Positions 1-11,339 of a DNA stretch of 64,000 nt are shown here, piece by piece. Below the pieces are notes generated by a model. That model made no database searches. It saw nothing but the letters and a program-made list of their open reading frames with translations, and was not told where the DNA came from. Position numbers and translations under genes: made by a program. Each line of letters opens with the position of its first letter. The first letter of the stretch is position 1. The stretch is from Dioscorea cayenensis subsp. rotundata (Eukaryota > Streptophyta > Magnoliopsida > Dioscoreales > Dioscoreaceae): positions 434,001 through 498,000 of the forward strand of contig NC_052492.1 in assembly GCF_009730915.1 (NCBI RefSeq), written 5' to 3'.

Positions 1-3000
1 TATTCTTTCTAACAACCTCTTTGATTTGGGTTTTTCAAGATCCCCCTTTACCTGGTGCAATGGTCAGTCCGGTCTTGCTCGCCGCTGGGCAAGATTAGAC
101 CGTTTCTTGGCAAACTCCTTTTGGCTCCTGGATTTTCAACATTTTTCTAACCTCCATCTTCCAAGAATTCTCTCAGATCACTCCCCCCTCTTTCTCACTA
201 CTTTAAATATGTTTGTTATCCTAAAAAAATTTTCGATTTGATAATTGCTGGCTTGACTATGTAGGTTGTCATGAGAGTGTTATTAGAGCTTGGGGTAGTT
301 GCTCTAATACCTTTCCTCTTCACTCCTTCTCCCAGCGGTCTCGAGCACTAAACGTTTCGTCCTCGGCTGGAGGGAAATCTTGCCATTGCAACATTGAAGA
401 TGAAATTGCAAACATTGAGAGGGAAATTCTCTCCATTGAAGACGCGAACTCTTCCTCTGGATGCAAATTTGAAATCCCGATTGGCTCCGTGCTCTCCAAA
501 ACAGACACAATGCCCTGTTAAGGCAAAATGACATCTATTTGGGCGTCAAAAGGGCTCATGCTCAGTGGCTTCATCATAATAACAGGAACTCAAACTACTT
601 CCACAATTCGGTAAAAATCCGGCATCACCGTAATAGAATCAACTCCATCAAAGACTCTACGGGTACTATCTTCTCCTCTCAGACTGCTATTGAAACTTGT
701 TTCAAAAATCATTTCCAAAATCTCTGGAGTTCTACTTCTTCCTTCTCTCTTGATGCTATTATTTCCACATTGCCAGGCAGATGACCTTCCGACACTTTTT
801 GAGGAGGATCAAGGGGTTATGCTTGCCCCTCTCACTAAGCGAGAGGTCTACAGAACTCTCTTATCCATGCCTCGTGGCAAGAGTCCTGGTCCTGACGGCC
901 TGAACGTCGAATTTTACGTCTTTTACTGGAATATCGTCGGAGTCCCTCTTTTTAATGCGATAAATCAGTTTTTCAGTGATGGTTTTCTCCCTCCCTCTTG
1001 GGGACCAAACGTTAGTTGTGTTAATTCCCAAGAAAGACAACCCCTCCAACACCTCTGATTTTCATCCTATTTCGCTTTGCAACGTTTGTTACAAAATTGT
1101 CACCAAAATCCTTGCTAACCGCTTAAGAACTGTTATCTACAAGATTGTCGGTCTTGAACAAAATGGTTTCTTACCTGGGCATGGCACCTATGATAGCATT
1201 ATCGCTGCCCAAGAGATTGCTCATAGTTTAGAATATGATTTCCCTGCCCACCCAAGGATGATCTTAAAAATTGATATTGAGAAGGCCTTTGATACGATTG
1301 AATGGTTAGCTATTCTTTGCCACTCTCAGTAGGATGGGTTTTCCCTCTTGTTTAGATTAATTTGATCAAGTCTTGTCTCTCCTCTGCCTCTTTCTCCATT
1401 ACTATTAATGGCTAGAATTCTCCTTGGTTTTCTAGTAGCCAGGGAGTTAGGCAAGGTGACCCTATATCTCCACTTCTTTTCATCCTTGTCCGCCATCCTT
1501 GACAAAGCCCTCACCCTTCAACTTGTGCCAGGGTTTCATTGTGCCTTGCCAGAAACTTTAATAAATTAATGTTCGCAGATGACTTGATGCTAATCACCAA
1601 TGCATCTAGAAAGATTGCCAGGAACTGTATTATCTTCTTGGAACTCTACCAGCACCTTACTGGATAGAAACCCAATCTTAGCAAATCCCAATTTTTTCTT
1701 CCCTCCTGGGCCAACCGCACCATCGCTAAAGCCATTTTCAAGAATCCTTGGATTTAATCAGGGGACCTTTCCATTCATTTATCTTGGCGTCCCCATCTCC
1801 CCCAAGCGGCTTCCTGCTCCTCATTTCAATTCCATTACTACCAGAGTTTATAAATCAATTAATTCTTGGAATCACTCTTCCATCTCCACCGCTGGCTAGG
1901 CTATCCTCTTGAATAGCTCGATCTTCTCTATTCCAAACCATCTCCTCTCGGTTATGCACCTCCCTGCTTCCATCCATAACAATATCTCCAAACTAGCTCA
2001 AAACTTCCTCTGGGGAAAACTGGCAATAGAAGTGGCTTCCATTCCATTCCTTGGACAGTTACTACACTTCCTAAATCTGAGGTTGGGCTGGGAATTCGTA
2101 ATCTCTTCCTTGTGCAACACTCTCTCATGGCTAAAAACATTTTCTCGGTCTTAAACATGGATAAAAGAATTTGGGTGGACATTTTTAAAATCAAATACAA
2201 TGATTGATATTCTTGGAACATTCCCTCTATTTCTAATGCTTCTTAGTTTTACAGATCAATTTTGAAAACATCTTCCATCCCTAAAAACAATCTTCAAATA
2301 ATTTCCTGTAACGCCTGCTACGGTGGATTTATGGAATGATCCTATTCTTCTTGATCTTCCAATTTCGTTTAAACCTACTTTTTGGAACATGGACTTTTCT
2401 CCTCAAAATGTTTCTTTCTTGGATTTACTGGATGGTAACACTTTTTCATCGCCCTGCCTTGCTTAGTCTCTTGGGCACTTCTTTGAATTGGGATTGGATT
2501 GACAAAATTAAGTTTGACACCCAGAGTGATTCTCTGTGGGTTTGGGCTCCTAAGAATACTTTGGCTTCTGTCGCCTCCTCAGTCTATTTAACCCTCAATA
2601 ATGATCAATGTTCTACTACTTGGCTTGGCTGGAGAGAAATTTGGAGTCTTAAGACCATACCTATATTTAAAACTTTTATTTAGAGTCTTGCTCATGGTAA
2701 ACTTGTTACTAGCTCCTATCTTTATTATCTCAACATCGGCCCAAATGCAAACTGCCCTTTTTGCTCTTTATTGGAGGAAACCACTGTTCACCTTTTGTGG
2801 CATTGTTCTAAAATCACCCCTCTCTGGATTGATCTTCTTTCTAGACTGGGCTTCTCTTTTCTCTTAGGCCTTGGACTAAAGCTTTGATTGCCACTGTCAC
2901 TTAGGCAATTTGGAAAGCTCGGTGTAATATGATCTTCAAGAAATGGAATCCTCAACTAAATACCCTCCTCTCCCGGGCTTGGTCATTATGCTCTGATTTC

Positions 3001-3483
3001 TTCAAATCCTCGTCCGAGACTATCAGGGAGTCCTCTACCCTCCGCTCAACTCCAAACTCAATTTATATTTATTCTGATGCCTCCTGGGTGGAGTCCTCCT
3101 GCAATTCTGGTCTTGGATTTATTGTTGTTTCTCAAATGAGTGCCATCTTACTTGCAGGATGCAATCATGCCTATTTGGACTCTCCCTTGAAGGTGGAATT
3201 GGAGGCTATCCTTCTGGCTCTTCGTTCGTGTGTCAGCTCGTCCTAGGTTCCTGATTGGATCTTTACTGACTGCCTCGGCATTACTCATATTCTCAAAGAT
3301 TTCAATCCATCCATCGCCTGGTGACTTTTATATGAGTATCAGGAGCTGAATTCTTTGCTGAAGCTTTTCCCTGGCATTAACTTCTCTTCCATTCCTCATG
3401 AAGACAACTCTATTGCGGACGCGCTTGCAAATCATGGTCGTCATCTTCATGGTCTCTCCCTCTTCTTTCAGGGCAGGGAATCA
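1..3483 (+). mobile_element. Decayed L1-type LINE, copy A, cut by the window's left edge
   Basis: A non-LTR retrotransposon remnant read in several broken frames. Visible in order: the end of the APE endonuclease (about 26-190, ending in the SDHSPL motif), reverse transcriptase (about 800-1600, with GKSPGPDGLN, LIPKKD, ISLCNVCYKI, DIEKAFDTIEW, the RQGDP region near 1450 and FADDLM near 1568), a C-terminal zinc-binding region (about 2640-2830, WHCSK-like) and an RNase H domain (about 3060-3480, with YSDASW, VELEAILLAL and a later TDC). Stops and frameshifts break every domain, so it cannot make protein. It ends abruptly near 3483 where copia sequence begins. The 5' part, including any ORF1, lies outside the window. 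The same family occurs at 5290-9690, 35581-35969 and 60457-64000. Confidence 0.9.
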
Positions 3484-3675
3484 TCCAGCGTAGCATGGGA
3501 GAAACCAAACATATTGACGTGCGTTTTCATTTCATCCGGAGTTTGATAGTTGATGGAGTGATCAAAGTGGTATACTGCAGTACACACGATAATCTGGCCG
3601 ATGTTCTCATGAAAGCGCTATCGGGACCAAAGCATGAGGAGCTGAGGCGTCGGCTGGGGATTTTGGATTTCTGAG
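3484..3675 (+). mobile_element. Ty1/copia RNase H C-terminal fragment
   Basis: The plus strand reads GETKHIDVRFHFIRSL, then a stretch ending in NLADVLMKAL and ELRRRLGI, followed by a stop at about 3673. This is the characteristic C-terminus of the copia polyprotein RNase H domain. It starts directly against the LINE at about 3483 and leads into a purine-rich tract and an LTR, as the 3' end of a copia element should. The N-terminal half of the same domain is not upstream. It lies downstream on the opposite strand (4024-4800), so the element is internally inverted. Confidence 0.88.
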
Positions 3676-3686
3676 CATGGGGAGCG

Positions 3687-4011
3687 TGTTGAAAGCTATG
3701 CTTAGAAAGTTAGTGATGGTGGCTCAATGTTAGCACTGTGAATACATGACTTGCACGTAATGCAATGCATCGTCTTATCTAGTGAAATTACATGCAGACT
3801 ACTTTATAGTTTATTATGTTTACTTCTGTAGCTTATGTACTTTTTGAAGCTTTAATCACGTGGGCTGTTGTCTCAGTCAACATGTTAAAGTAGAATAAGT
3901 ATGTACCCTTTGTTTTGACATCAAGTAGAACCAAGTTTGGGTTTCTCAACTCTCTTATCTACTATCCATCCACCTTATTTGTCAGCCTTGTTCATCATCT
4001 TCCTTTCAACA
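3687..4011 (+). repeat. Copia long terminal repeat (single copy, 325 bp)
   Basis: The segment starts TGTTGAAAG and ends CTTTCAACA, a perfect 9-bp terminal inverted repeat with the canonical TG...CA ends. A purine-rich tract (GCATGGGGAGCG) lies just upstream, as expected of a polypurine tract. No second copy of this LTR was seen in the window. It is flanked by copia coding sequence on one side and a primer-binding site on the other, so it looks like a 3' LTR from the left and a 5' LTR from the right. Confidence 0.85.
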
Positions 4012-4012
4012 G

Positions 4013-4023
4013 TGGTATCAGAG
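4013..4023 (+). other. Retrotransposon primer-binding site (initiator Met-tRNA type)
   Basis: TGGTATCAGAG, one base after the LTR end, matches the 3' end of plant initiator methionine tRNA, the usual primer of plant copia elements. The match stops here: the next bases already belong to inverted copia coding sequence. Confidence 0.85.
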
Positions 4024-4800
4024 ACAATACCTCTCCCTGTGACGACTAATGGCTTGATTTTTGGAGATGGCTATAGCTGATTGATTGTCACAATGTATAA
4101 TGGTTTCACTGCTCTGTGGGACTCCCATGTCTGCTAGTAACCGACGCATCCATACGGCTTGATAGGCGGCTGAGGTTGCTGCAATGTACTCAGCTTCCGT
4201 GCTTGAGAGTGCGACAATCTCCTGCCCGCTTTGAAGCCCAAGCCACTGCACCCGACCCTAGATGAAACACCCATCCAGTGGTGATTCTCCGATCATCACA
4301 TGAGCCACCCCAATCACTATCAACATATCCTTGCAAATGAAACTTCTCAACACACTCATATTTGAGTCCCATATTGATGGTCCCTGATAAATAATGAAGA
4401 ACTCGTTTTACTGTTCCCATATGATGCTTTGTAGGTGATTGCACAAACTTGGAGATCAAGCTCATAGTGAACATAAGATCTGGACGCGTGTGTGTGAGGT
4501 ATAGTAGGCTCCCAACAATACTGCGGAATTTCTTCTCATCAGCCTTCTCGGAGTTGTCCTTCATTTGGAGCTTTTCATTCGAGTTTAGAGAGGTGGCATA
4601 ACTTCTGCTGTTTAGCATTCCAAACTTCTTCAGCACTCCTAGCCTTCTGCATATTTTTTTGACATATAGATATACAACCAGGTTGTTGTTTCACCTCAAG
4701 CCCAAGGAAGTAGTGCAGTAATCCGAGGTCCGTCATTTCGAATGTCCGCATCATGTTTTTTTTTAATTCATTATCGCAACAAATCCCTGTGAGGGTTGCG
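4024..4800 (-). mobile_element. Ty1/copia reverse transcriptase to RNase H N-terminal fragment, inverted
   Basis: Read on the minus strand this gives, in order, MTDLGLLHYFLGLEV, a region with LLYLTHTRPDLMF, VKRVLHYLSGT, YVDSDWGG, the GSGAVAWASK segment and ALSSTEAEYIA, then HCDNQSAIAISKNQAISRH. These are typical of copia reverse transcriptase and RNase H. At least two frameshifts (near 4250 and 4620) separate the blocks, and the YVDD box is not recognisable. Coding similarity stops at 4024-4030, at almost the same point in the domain where the plus-strand fragment at 3484 begins. The pseudogenised element cannot be active. Confidence 0.88.
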
Positions 4801-5289
4801 CGTATGGGAAGCAGACCAGGCATCCTTTTCCTGAAGAGTGTACACGGAGATCAACTCATCCATTAGAGCTAATACATGGGGATCTATGTGGACCAATGCA
4901 AACTAAGTCCCGCGGAGGTAATTCCTATTTCATGTTGCTAACATATGACTGCACTCGATATCCATGGATCATGACTTGGGGCATTGCAGCATTGGTGCAT
5001 TAAAAAACTCAATATATATATGTTCCAAATTAAGACCCATGAGAAGGAACTTTAGCCAGTAATAGTAGAATTTTTAACAGCTGAAGTTTCAAATCAATAT
5101 TTAGAATGCATGTAGACACTGATGAAGCTTCAATTAATTCAGGCATTGCAATTTTATAAATATGGATATTAATATGAGATTGACTGAAGACATATATAGC
5201 TCGAAGGAATTAAGCAGGACTATCCCATTTGCATACTTGCCTTACTGGCAAACATGAAGAAGCCCGTCGAGTCGCTCTCATACGCAAGG
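4801..5289. other. Spacer between copia remnant and LINE copy B; nothing identified
   Basis: No convincing coding potential or known repeat was recognised. It may hold decayed upstream copia sequence or the LINE's 5' flank. Confidence 0.4.
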
Positions 5290-8200
5290 GCTCTCTCTTA
5301 GATGTGGAGTCTCTTAAGAAAGGAAGATTGGAACTGGGGGAACCCAGTCACCCTTGATTTCTCGCTTCTTCTTTCCCATTTTGGGTGTCTCTATTCTTAT
5401 CACTTGTTTATGATGAGCTATAATAAGATTTGTTGTTGGAATTGCAGGGGTCTCTCTTCCCGGGAAACCCTGGCCCGAATATTTCGTCTTCTCCGTCAGA
5501 AAGAGCTTGCCTTACTCTGCTTAGTGGAAACCAGAGCTAACCCTACTCGCGTTGGTAAGTTCTGTTCGAAACTCCCCAAGTCTTGGGATTGGGCTACTAT
5601 TCTCGCCGAGGGCTTTTCTGGAGGCATTTTGGTCTGCTGGAAAAAAAGTCTAGGTATTGTGACTCCTATTGCTTACTCTCGTCGAGTTCTTCATCTGGTG
5701 ATCTCCTCTAATTCTTTATCCAAAGTTATTATTTCTGTTGTTTATAATTCTAACCGAGTTTCCTCTCAGTGTGCGGTTTGGAACGAGCTTTCAAAAATTT
5801 CGTCTTTTCGCTTCCCTTGGTTAATTATTGGTGATTTCAACTCTATTTTATTTCCGAATGAACACAAAGGGGTCGCTTTTTACTACTATTCCGTAAAAGT
5901 CGCTTTTTCCGTGGTTTTATTAATGATAACAACCTTTTTGATCTCAATTTCATCGGGTCCCCTTTTACTTGGTGTAACAATCAACAGGGTTTAGCACGTC
6001 GTTGGGCCCGGCTTGATCGTTGTATTGTTAATCTCGATTGGATTTCTTATTTTAAAAAAATATTCTCTTTCTCATCTCTCCCGAAGCTTTTTCGATCATG
6101 CTCCTCTCGTTTTGTCGGTTTCTTTACACGATTCTACTAAGCACTATTTGTTCAGATTTGATAATTTTTGGTTGGATTTTTCTGGGTGCCATAATTCTGT
6201 GAGAGATGCTCTTGGGTCCCCACTCACGGTAACCCCCTTCATGTCCTAACGCACTTATTATCCTGCATTAGATTCAAGCTTAATATTTGGAAAAGATCTG
6301 GTGTTAACTCTTTAGAACAAGCTCTTATTCGACCGAATCTAATATCTCTTATTTAGCAGGGATGGGTCTATTGCTTCCCAATCTTCCCCGTCAATTGAAT
6401 ATGCCAGACTTGCTGCAATTCGATCAAATCTCTATTAAGTGGGCTCAGCGGGCTCGTCTCCTTTGGGTTTTTGATGGAGATAAAAATCGCATTTCTTCCA
6501 CACTCGCTCGCATCCATTCTCACCACAATTTCATTTCTCATGTTATGGACTCCAATGGTACTACCTTTTTACGTTCATGAGAGTATAGAGCTTGCCTTCA
6601 TGAACTTCTATTCCAACCTTTGGACTGATAGTGAAGTCAATGATCAAGATAATTTTTATGATATATTGAGCAGCTCCCGCCGATGATCTCCCTACTGTTT
6701 CCCCTGAGTTTGGGACTCTTCTCATTAAGGAAGTCACTAAAGAAGAAGTCTTTCTTGCTTTACTCGATCTTCCCTCGGTAAGTCTCCGGCCCCGGATGGT
6801 TTCAATCTTGAATTCTTTTCGTTTTTTTCGGGATGATGTTGGAGATTATATTGTCGATGCTATTAAATTTTTCCTCCATTTTTCCCATCTCCCTCCTTCT
6901 TGGGGTAGAACTTTTATTACTCTTGTTCCCAAAAAGCCTAATCCTAGGATGGTCTCTGATTTTCGGCCCATTTCATCTGTGCAATGTTTGCTATAAGATT
7001 CTATCTAAGCTTCTCTCAAATAGACTCAAGCCTGTTCTCCCTATGTTAGTAGGTCGAGAGCAAGCCGGGTTTTATTTCGGATCGAGGAGCTTTTTGACAA
7101 CACCATTCGTCTGTCCGGAGATAGTTCATTCTCTTGAAACTGATCGTATTAGCCCCCCTAGGATGATTGTTAAACTTGATTTTGAGAAAGCTTATGACAC
7201 TATTAATTGGAGTGCAATTCTTGCAACCCTTACTAAAATGAAGTTCCCTGATCAATGGATTTCTTGGATCCGAGCTATCCTTATCTCTTCTTCTTTCTCT
7301 ATTCTTGTGAATGGCATTCCCTCTCCTTGGTTCCTTTCTTCTAGGGGTATTCGTCAAGGGGATCCGTTATCTTCTTATCTGTTTATATTAGTTGCTCAAA
7401 AACTTCTCGACTATCATGAACCGTGCTTTTATCTATCAATCGATTCCGGGTTTTGATTGTAATTTACATCCTAATTTTTAATCATCTTTTTGTTTCTCGA
7501 TGATATTATTTTTGATCTCTAAAAGCCACTAGATCTCGTAGCCCTGCAACATAAATCTCTGCCTTTTCCATTTATACCCGCTTGACTGGCCAACGTCCCA
7601 ATCCTACTAAAACTCATATTTATTTTCCAACTTGGTTTAATAAAAGGGTTGCTTCTAGTATTTGTACCATCAACGGTTTTTTTCCCCGAGCTCATTTCCC
7701 TTTTACTTATTTGGGGATTCTTATTTCCCCAAAAAATTAGTGTTCACTCCTTTAACCCGATGATTGATAAAATTAAGACCTCGTGTTCCCCTACTGGAAA
7801 ACTCATAAACTTTCATCGGGTCGCCAAATCAATTCTTATAAATTCGTCTATTCTCTCTATCCCTACATATGTTCTCTCTCGCCTACCCTATCCCCGACTC
7901 GGTCCTCCGGAAATCACTAAAGCTTGTCGGGGATCTCTTTTTGGTTTAAAGGGGGCAATGGAAAGGGGCATCCATGCGAGTGAATTGAGGTGTATCACCC
8001 GATAAAAAATCGAGGGGGCTTAGGTCACCGCAATCTTACTCTTGCAAAGGTTTCGCTTATGGCTAAAAATGTTTTCAAATACCTCAACTCTGACAATATT
8101 TATTGGGTTAACATTGCTCGCCTTTTAAGTATGGGTGCTTAAACTCGGGATCGACGAGTATTCTCGGCAAACTCGTTCTTGGATCTTTAGAGGTATTTGC

Positions 8201-9690
8201 CGAACGGCCAAAATCTTGAATCATAATATCTGGATTAAGAATTTCAATCCTTCTCAGACTTCCTTTCTGTTGAATCCTTGGCTGTTTGAAATTCCTCTTG
8301 CATTTAAACCTACTTTCTTGAATATGGATATTGATCTTATTGCTATTGATTTCTCTGAGCTTATTGAAAATGGTCTTTGGGTTCATAGCAAACTTGTTTT
8401 AATTTTTGGCATTCTCCTTGGCTCTTTGATTCCAAGCATTTGTGTTCCCCGATTTTATTAGCGATAACCTCCGGGTTTGGCACCAACAATCCTCCAATGT
8501 GAAAAATTTCCTCGCTTATTTATAACCACTTAAATCGTAATCTCGGGTTTGAGTAATGAATGGCATGGTTGGTCCAAGCTGTGGAAGCTTCATGTTGCTC
8601 CAAGGGTTAAACACTTTATCCGGGCTTATGTTTCATGGTAAAATCTCTACTTGCATTTTTCTTAATAGTATCAACATTGGTCCTAGAACTCTCTCGTGTC
8701 CATTGCCAAATTGATAATGAATCTATTGAACATCTTTTTCCTTGATTGCCGTTGCGCATGCGAGATGGTTTGGAATACACTTAACTTTCAAATGGAATGT
8801 ATTATCTCCTTTCCGGATCCAATTTCTTCCGGTTGCTCGGCTTACTCGATTACAAATTCTCCAAATATACTACTGCATTATTGCTCTGCTTGCATTTGGT
8901 TTATTTGGAAGGCTCATTTGTGATGCTATTTTTTTAATCACATCTGTCCCCAGTTTCAATATTATTGCTTATAAAGCGAAGCCCATGTCAAGGATTTTCT
9001 TCAGGAGAATATTTCTCTCATCGGGTCGCAAGCTTCTCTTAAATAATTTCTCCCACATCAATGGTCTTTTTCTCTTCTTTGCTTACGGATGGACGTACCA
9101 ACAACAACTCGTGTAAGCTGGGTTTTTCATCTCAAACAATAATTACATTATATCCTGCGTGCAGAGTGGTTCTTTCTCTCATGAGTCCTCCATTGAAGCT
9201 AGCATCAAAGCTTTTCATATTGCAATCCGTCTCTCCTCCGATCGGCATTTCAACATCCAGCAGCATTTTTGCATTGCTCCCATGATCTCTCCAATCTTCT
9301 TTCAAATGATCGTAACCCTCGCTCGCTTGGGAGACTTGCTTCGAACTCTCGGATATCTCCCATCTCCTCTTCATCACTGGCGATCTCAACGTTAATCTCT
9401 ATACCATTTAGCTGGAATGCCCTCGCTCGCCTCTTGCTTCTCACTGCAGCAATAATCACCCTCTCGCTTATTTCACTCGGCAAAGATTTTGCCCAGATGG
9501 ATTATGAAGATTGTATCTCGATTTTGGTTTTCACTTTTTAGTTTTTCTGTTTTGCTTTTATTCCGTTTCTTCCGGGTTTTGTTTTTTTGTTATTTTTCTT
9601 CTGGTCTTGGTTGTACTCCTTGAACTCTTGTATATTTTTTTTCTTTATCAATAAAATCAGCTCTCTGAGCTCTTTTCTCAAAAACATGAT
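5290..9690 (+). mobile_element. L1-type LINE, copy B, nearly complete ORF2 but broken
   Basis: A LINE in the same family as copy A. The endonuclease is well kept at about 5410-6110: it opens KICCWNCRGL, carries the LVETRAN segment and WLIIGDFN, and ends in FDHAPL. Reverse transcriptase follows at about 6700-7650, with LVPKKPNP, FEKAYDTINW and GIRQGDPLSSYLFILVA. A ragged C-terminal region runs to about 9400. The 3' untranslated end (about 9540-9690) is T-rich with TTTATCAATAAAATCAGCTC, the same terminal signature as the truncated copy at 35581-35969. No ORF1 was seen upstream, so it is probably 5'-truncated just before the endonuclease. Frameshifts and stops occur throughout, for example near 5875, 6580 and 7440. 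Confidence 0.9.
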
Positions 9691-10110
9691 TACATGAACA
9701 GTTATAAGCAAGCAAAAGTATCTTAAGCGTCAGTCATCATGGATACAGAGATGGCAAAAGCTATCTTTTTAAAAAGAAAAGGCTGCGTCTCGTTTTGATT
9801 GCAAAAAACTGAGTCTAGCACTAGCTAGTGCAGCAAGAGAACATGGGCATGAAACCTTGGTTTGTGGCCACAAACTGGCTAGTTAATCAATAACCTGCTT
9901 GCTGAGTTAAAGGTGGCTAGGCTCGCTCATTATTCTGGTCTGGTCGGACAAGTAATGAATTATCTACTACCATATATATATATATATATAGATGGCTCGA
10001 TTGGTCTGCTGGCGGTGGTGGTGGTGGTCTTGTGAATATTTCTGTTTGCCTTTTGTTACATTTAGTATGCATTTTTAGCCGTGAAATGCTGATGCTGTTG
10101 TGAAATGGGA
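9691..10110. other. Upstream flank of the RING-finger gene
   Basis: Unique-looking sequence with an AT dinucleotide run at about 9972-9990 and a GGT/GGC-rich patch near 10010. No gene seen. It probably contains the promoter-proximal region of the gene that starts at 10330. Confidence 0.4.
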
Positions 10111-10120
10111 GGACTGGAGC

Positions 10121-10130
10121 CTATAAATAG
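10121..10130 (+). promoter_or_regulatory. TATA box of the RING-finger gene
   Basis: CTATAAATAG is close to the plant TATA consensus and lies about 200 bp before the ATG at 10330. That leaves a leader of roughly 170 nt if transcription starts about 30 bp downstream. It suggests the truncated gene may still be transcribed. Confidence 0.6.
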
Positions 10131-10329
10131 AACAAGTTGTCACGGCTATTTCCCTCCCGGCCCGGGCTTAATTGCTTTATGTATGGCACAGGGCCACTTC
10201 TCCTCTGATCAGTAAAAGTGTTCCCTTCCCTTGTTGATATGATATATACCAGAGCAGCAGCCCAGCAGCAGCCTTCAATCCCAACACAACATCCAAAATA
10301 AAATAGAAAGGTATCAACTATCAAGAAGC

Positions 10330-10973
10330 ATGGGAAGCACATGGAGGAAAGCCAGTCGAGCTCTAAGGCTTAATCTTTGTTTATACGTCCCCAGAACCTT
10401 AGACGACGACGCTTCTCCCTTTAATTTGCCCCTGCTGTGCTTCTCCGAATCCTGGAGACTCTACACAGATTGCTGTTCCGATGCCCAACACTCCAATCCC
10501 GACTTCCTCGGGACTTCGCCTTCCCAAGTCCAGAAGGCGTTCCTCAAAGGTTCGGCCTTTTTTCTGTTTTTCCTCTGTTTTAATTTTTTTTTTTGTTCTG
10601 GTGAGTGATGAGTGATGATGACATGACATTATTAGAGGAGTTTAAGAGAGGAACTGTGACTTTGTTTAACTTAATCTGAGTCTGTGTCTCTCACAGATTA
10701 ACTCCTCACCCTTGAAAGACTGTTAACAACATTCTTAAAGTTTATTATATTGACTTCCATTTTTGCTCACTGACATGCACATTGATTTGCTCGTGTCAGA
10801 GAACATGTGCTATTTGTCTTGGCAGCATGAAAGCTGGGCAAGGTCATGCCCTTTTCACTGCGGAATGCTCTCACACTTTCCATTTTCACTGCATTTCATC
10901 AAATGTCAGCCATGGTAATCATGTGTGCCCAATTTGCAGAGCTAAGTGGAAGGAAATCCCTTTCCAAGTTTGA
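10330..10973 (+). CDS. Short WAV3-family RING-finger gene, truncated, possible pseudogene
   Basis: The first exon (from 10330) opens [20 protein letters not shown] and PRTLDDD, the characteristic N-terminus of the plant WAVY GROWTH 3 family of E3 ligases. The last exon (10800-10973) encodes a complete RING: TCAIC, then [11 protein letters not shown] and [14 protein letters not shown], with all eight metal ligands present. Family members normally continue with a von Willebrand factor A domain for several hundred residues. Here a stop follows at 10971-10973 and no VWA coding was found before the AT-rich array. Splicing is awkward: the obvious donors (GT at 10550 or GTGAGT near 10600) leave phase 1, while the acceptor CAG at 10797-10799 needs phase 0. 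A weak phase-0 donor exists at 10528. If expressed, the product would be a bare RING protein of roughly 120 residues able to bind an E2 but lacking the VWA domain. Confidence 0.6.
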
Positions 10974-11339
10974 AGTTCCCTCCTTGTAGTAATAATCTTC
11001 TTCACAGAAGGGCTGCATAACCAGTAATCACCACTCAATTCAGTCTCAGTACATGTGTGCCCAATTCACTGTTGCGTCACGCTTGACTTAAGAGCAAGGA
11101 CAACACAGCCTTTTCTGCCGATGATCATGATGATCGTGATCAACACAAAACACACTGTATTAATTAATCCATCTCAGGGCTCTTCTGCATCAGAGAGACA
11201 CAGAGAGAGAGACACACACAGACAGACAGAGAGGGTGGTGATGGTGAAACTTTATACTTCTTGAAAAATGACCATTCAAATTGTTAAGAGTTGTTTTTTT
11301 CCCTGCTCTTGTATTTGGGAGTTGCCAAATCTTAATTTC
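10974..11339. other. 3' flank of the RING-finger gene
   Basis: Ordinary-composition sequence with a GA/CA-rich simple repeat near 11200-11235 (CAGAGAGAGAGACACACACA-like). No gene seen. The AT-rich array begins after about 11340. Confidence 0.4.
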
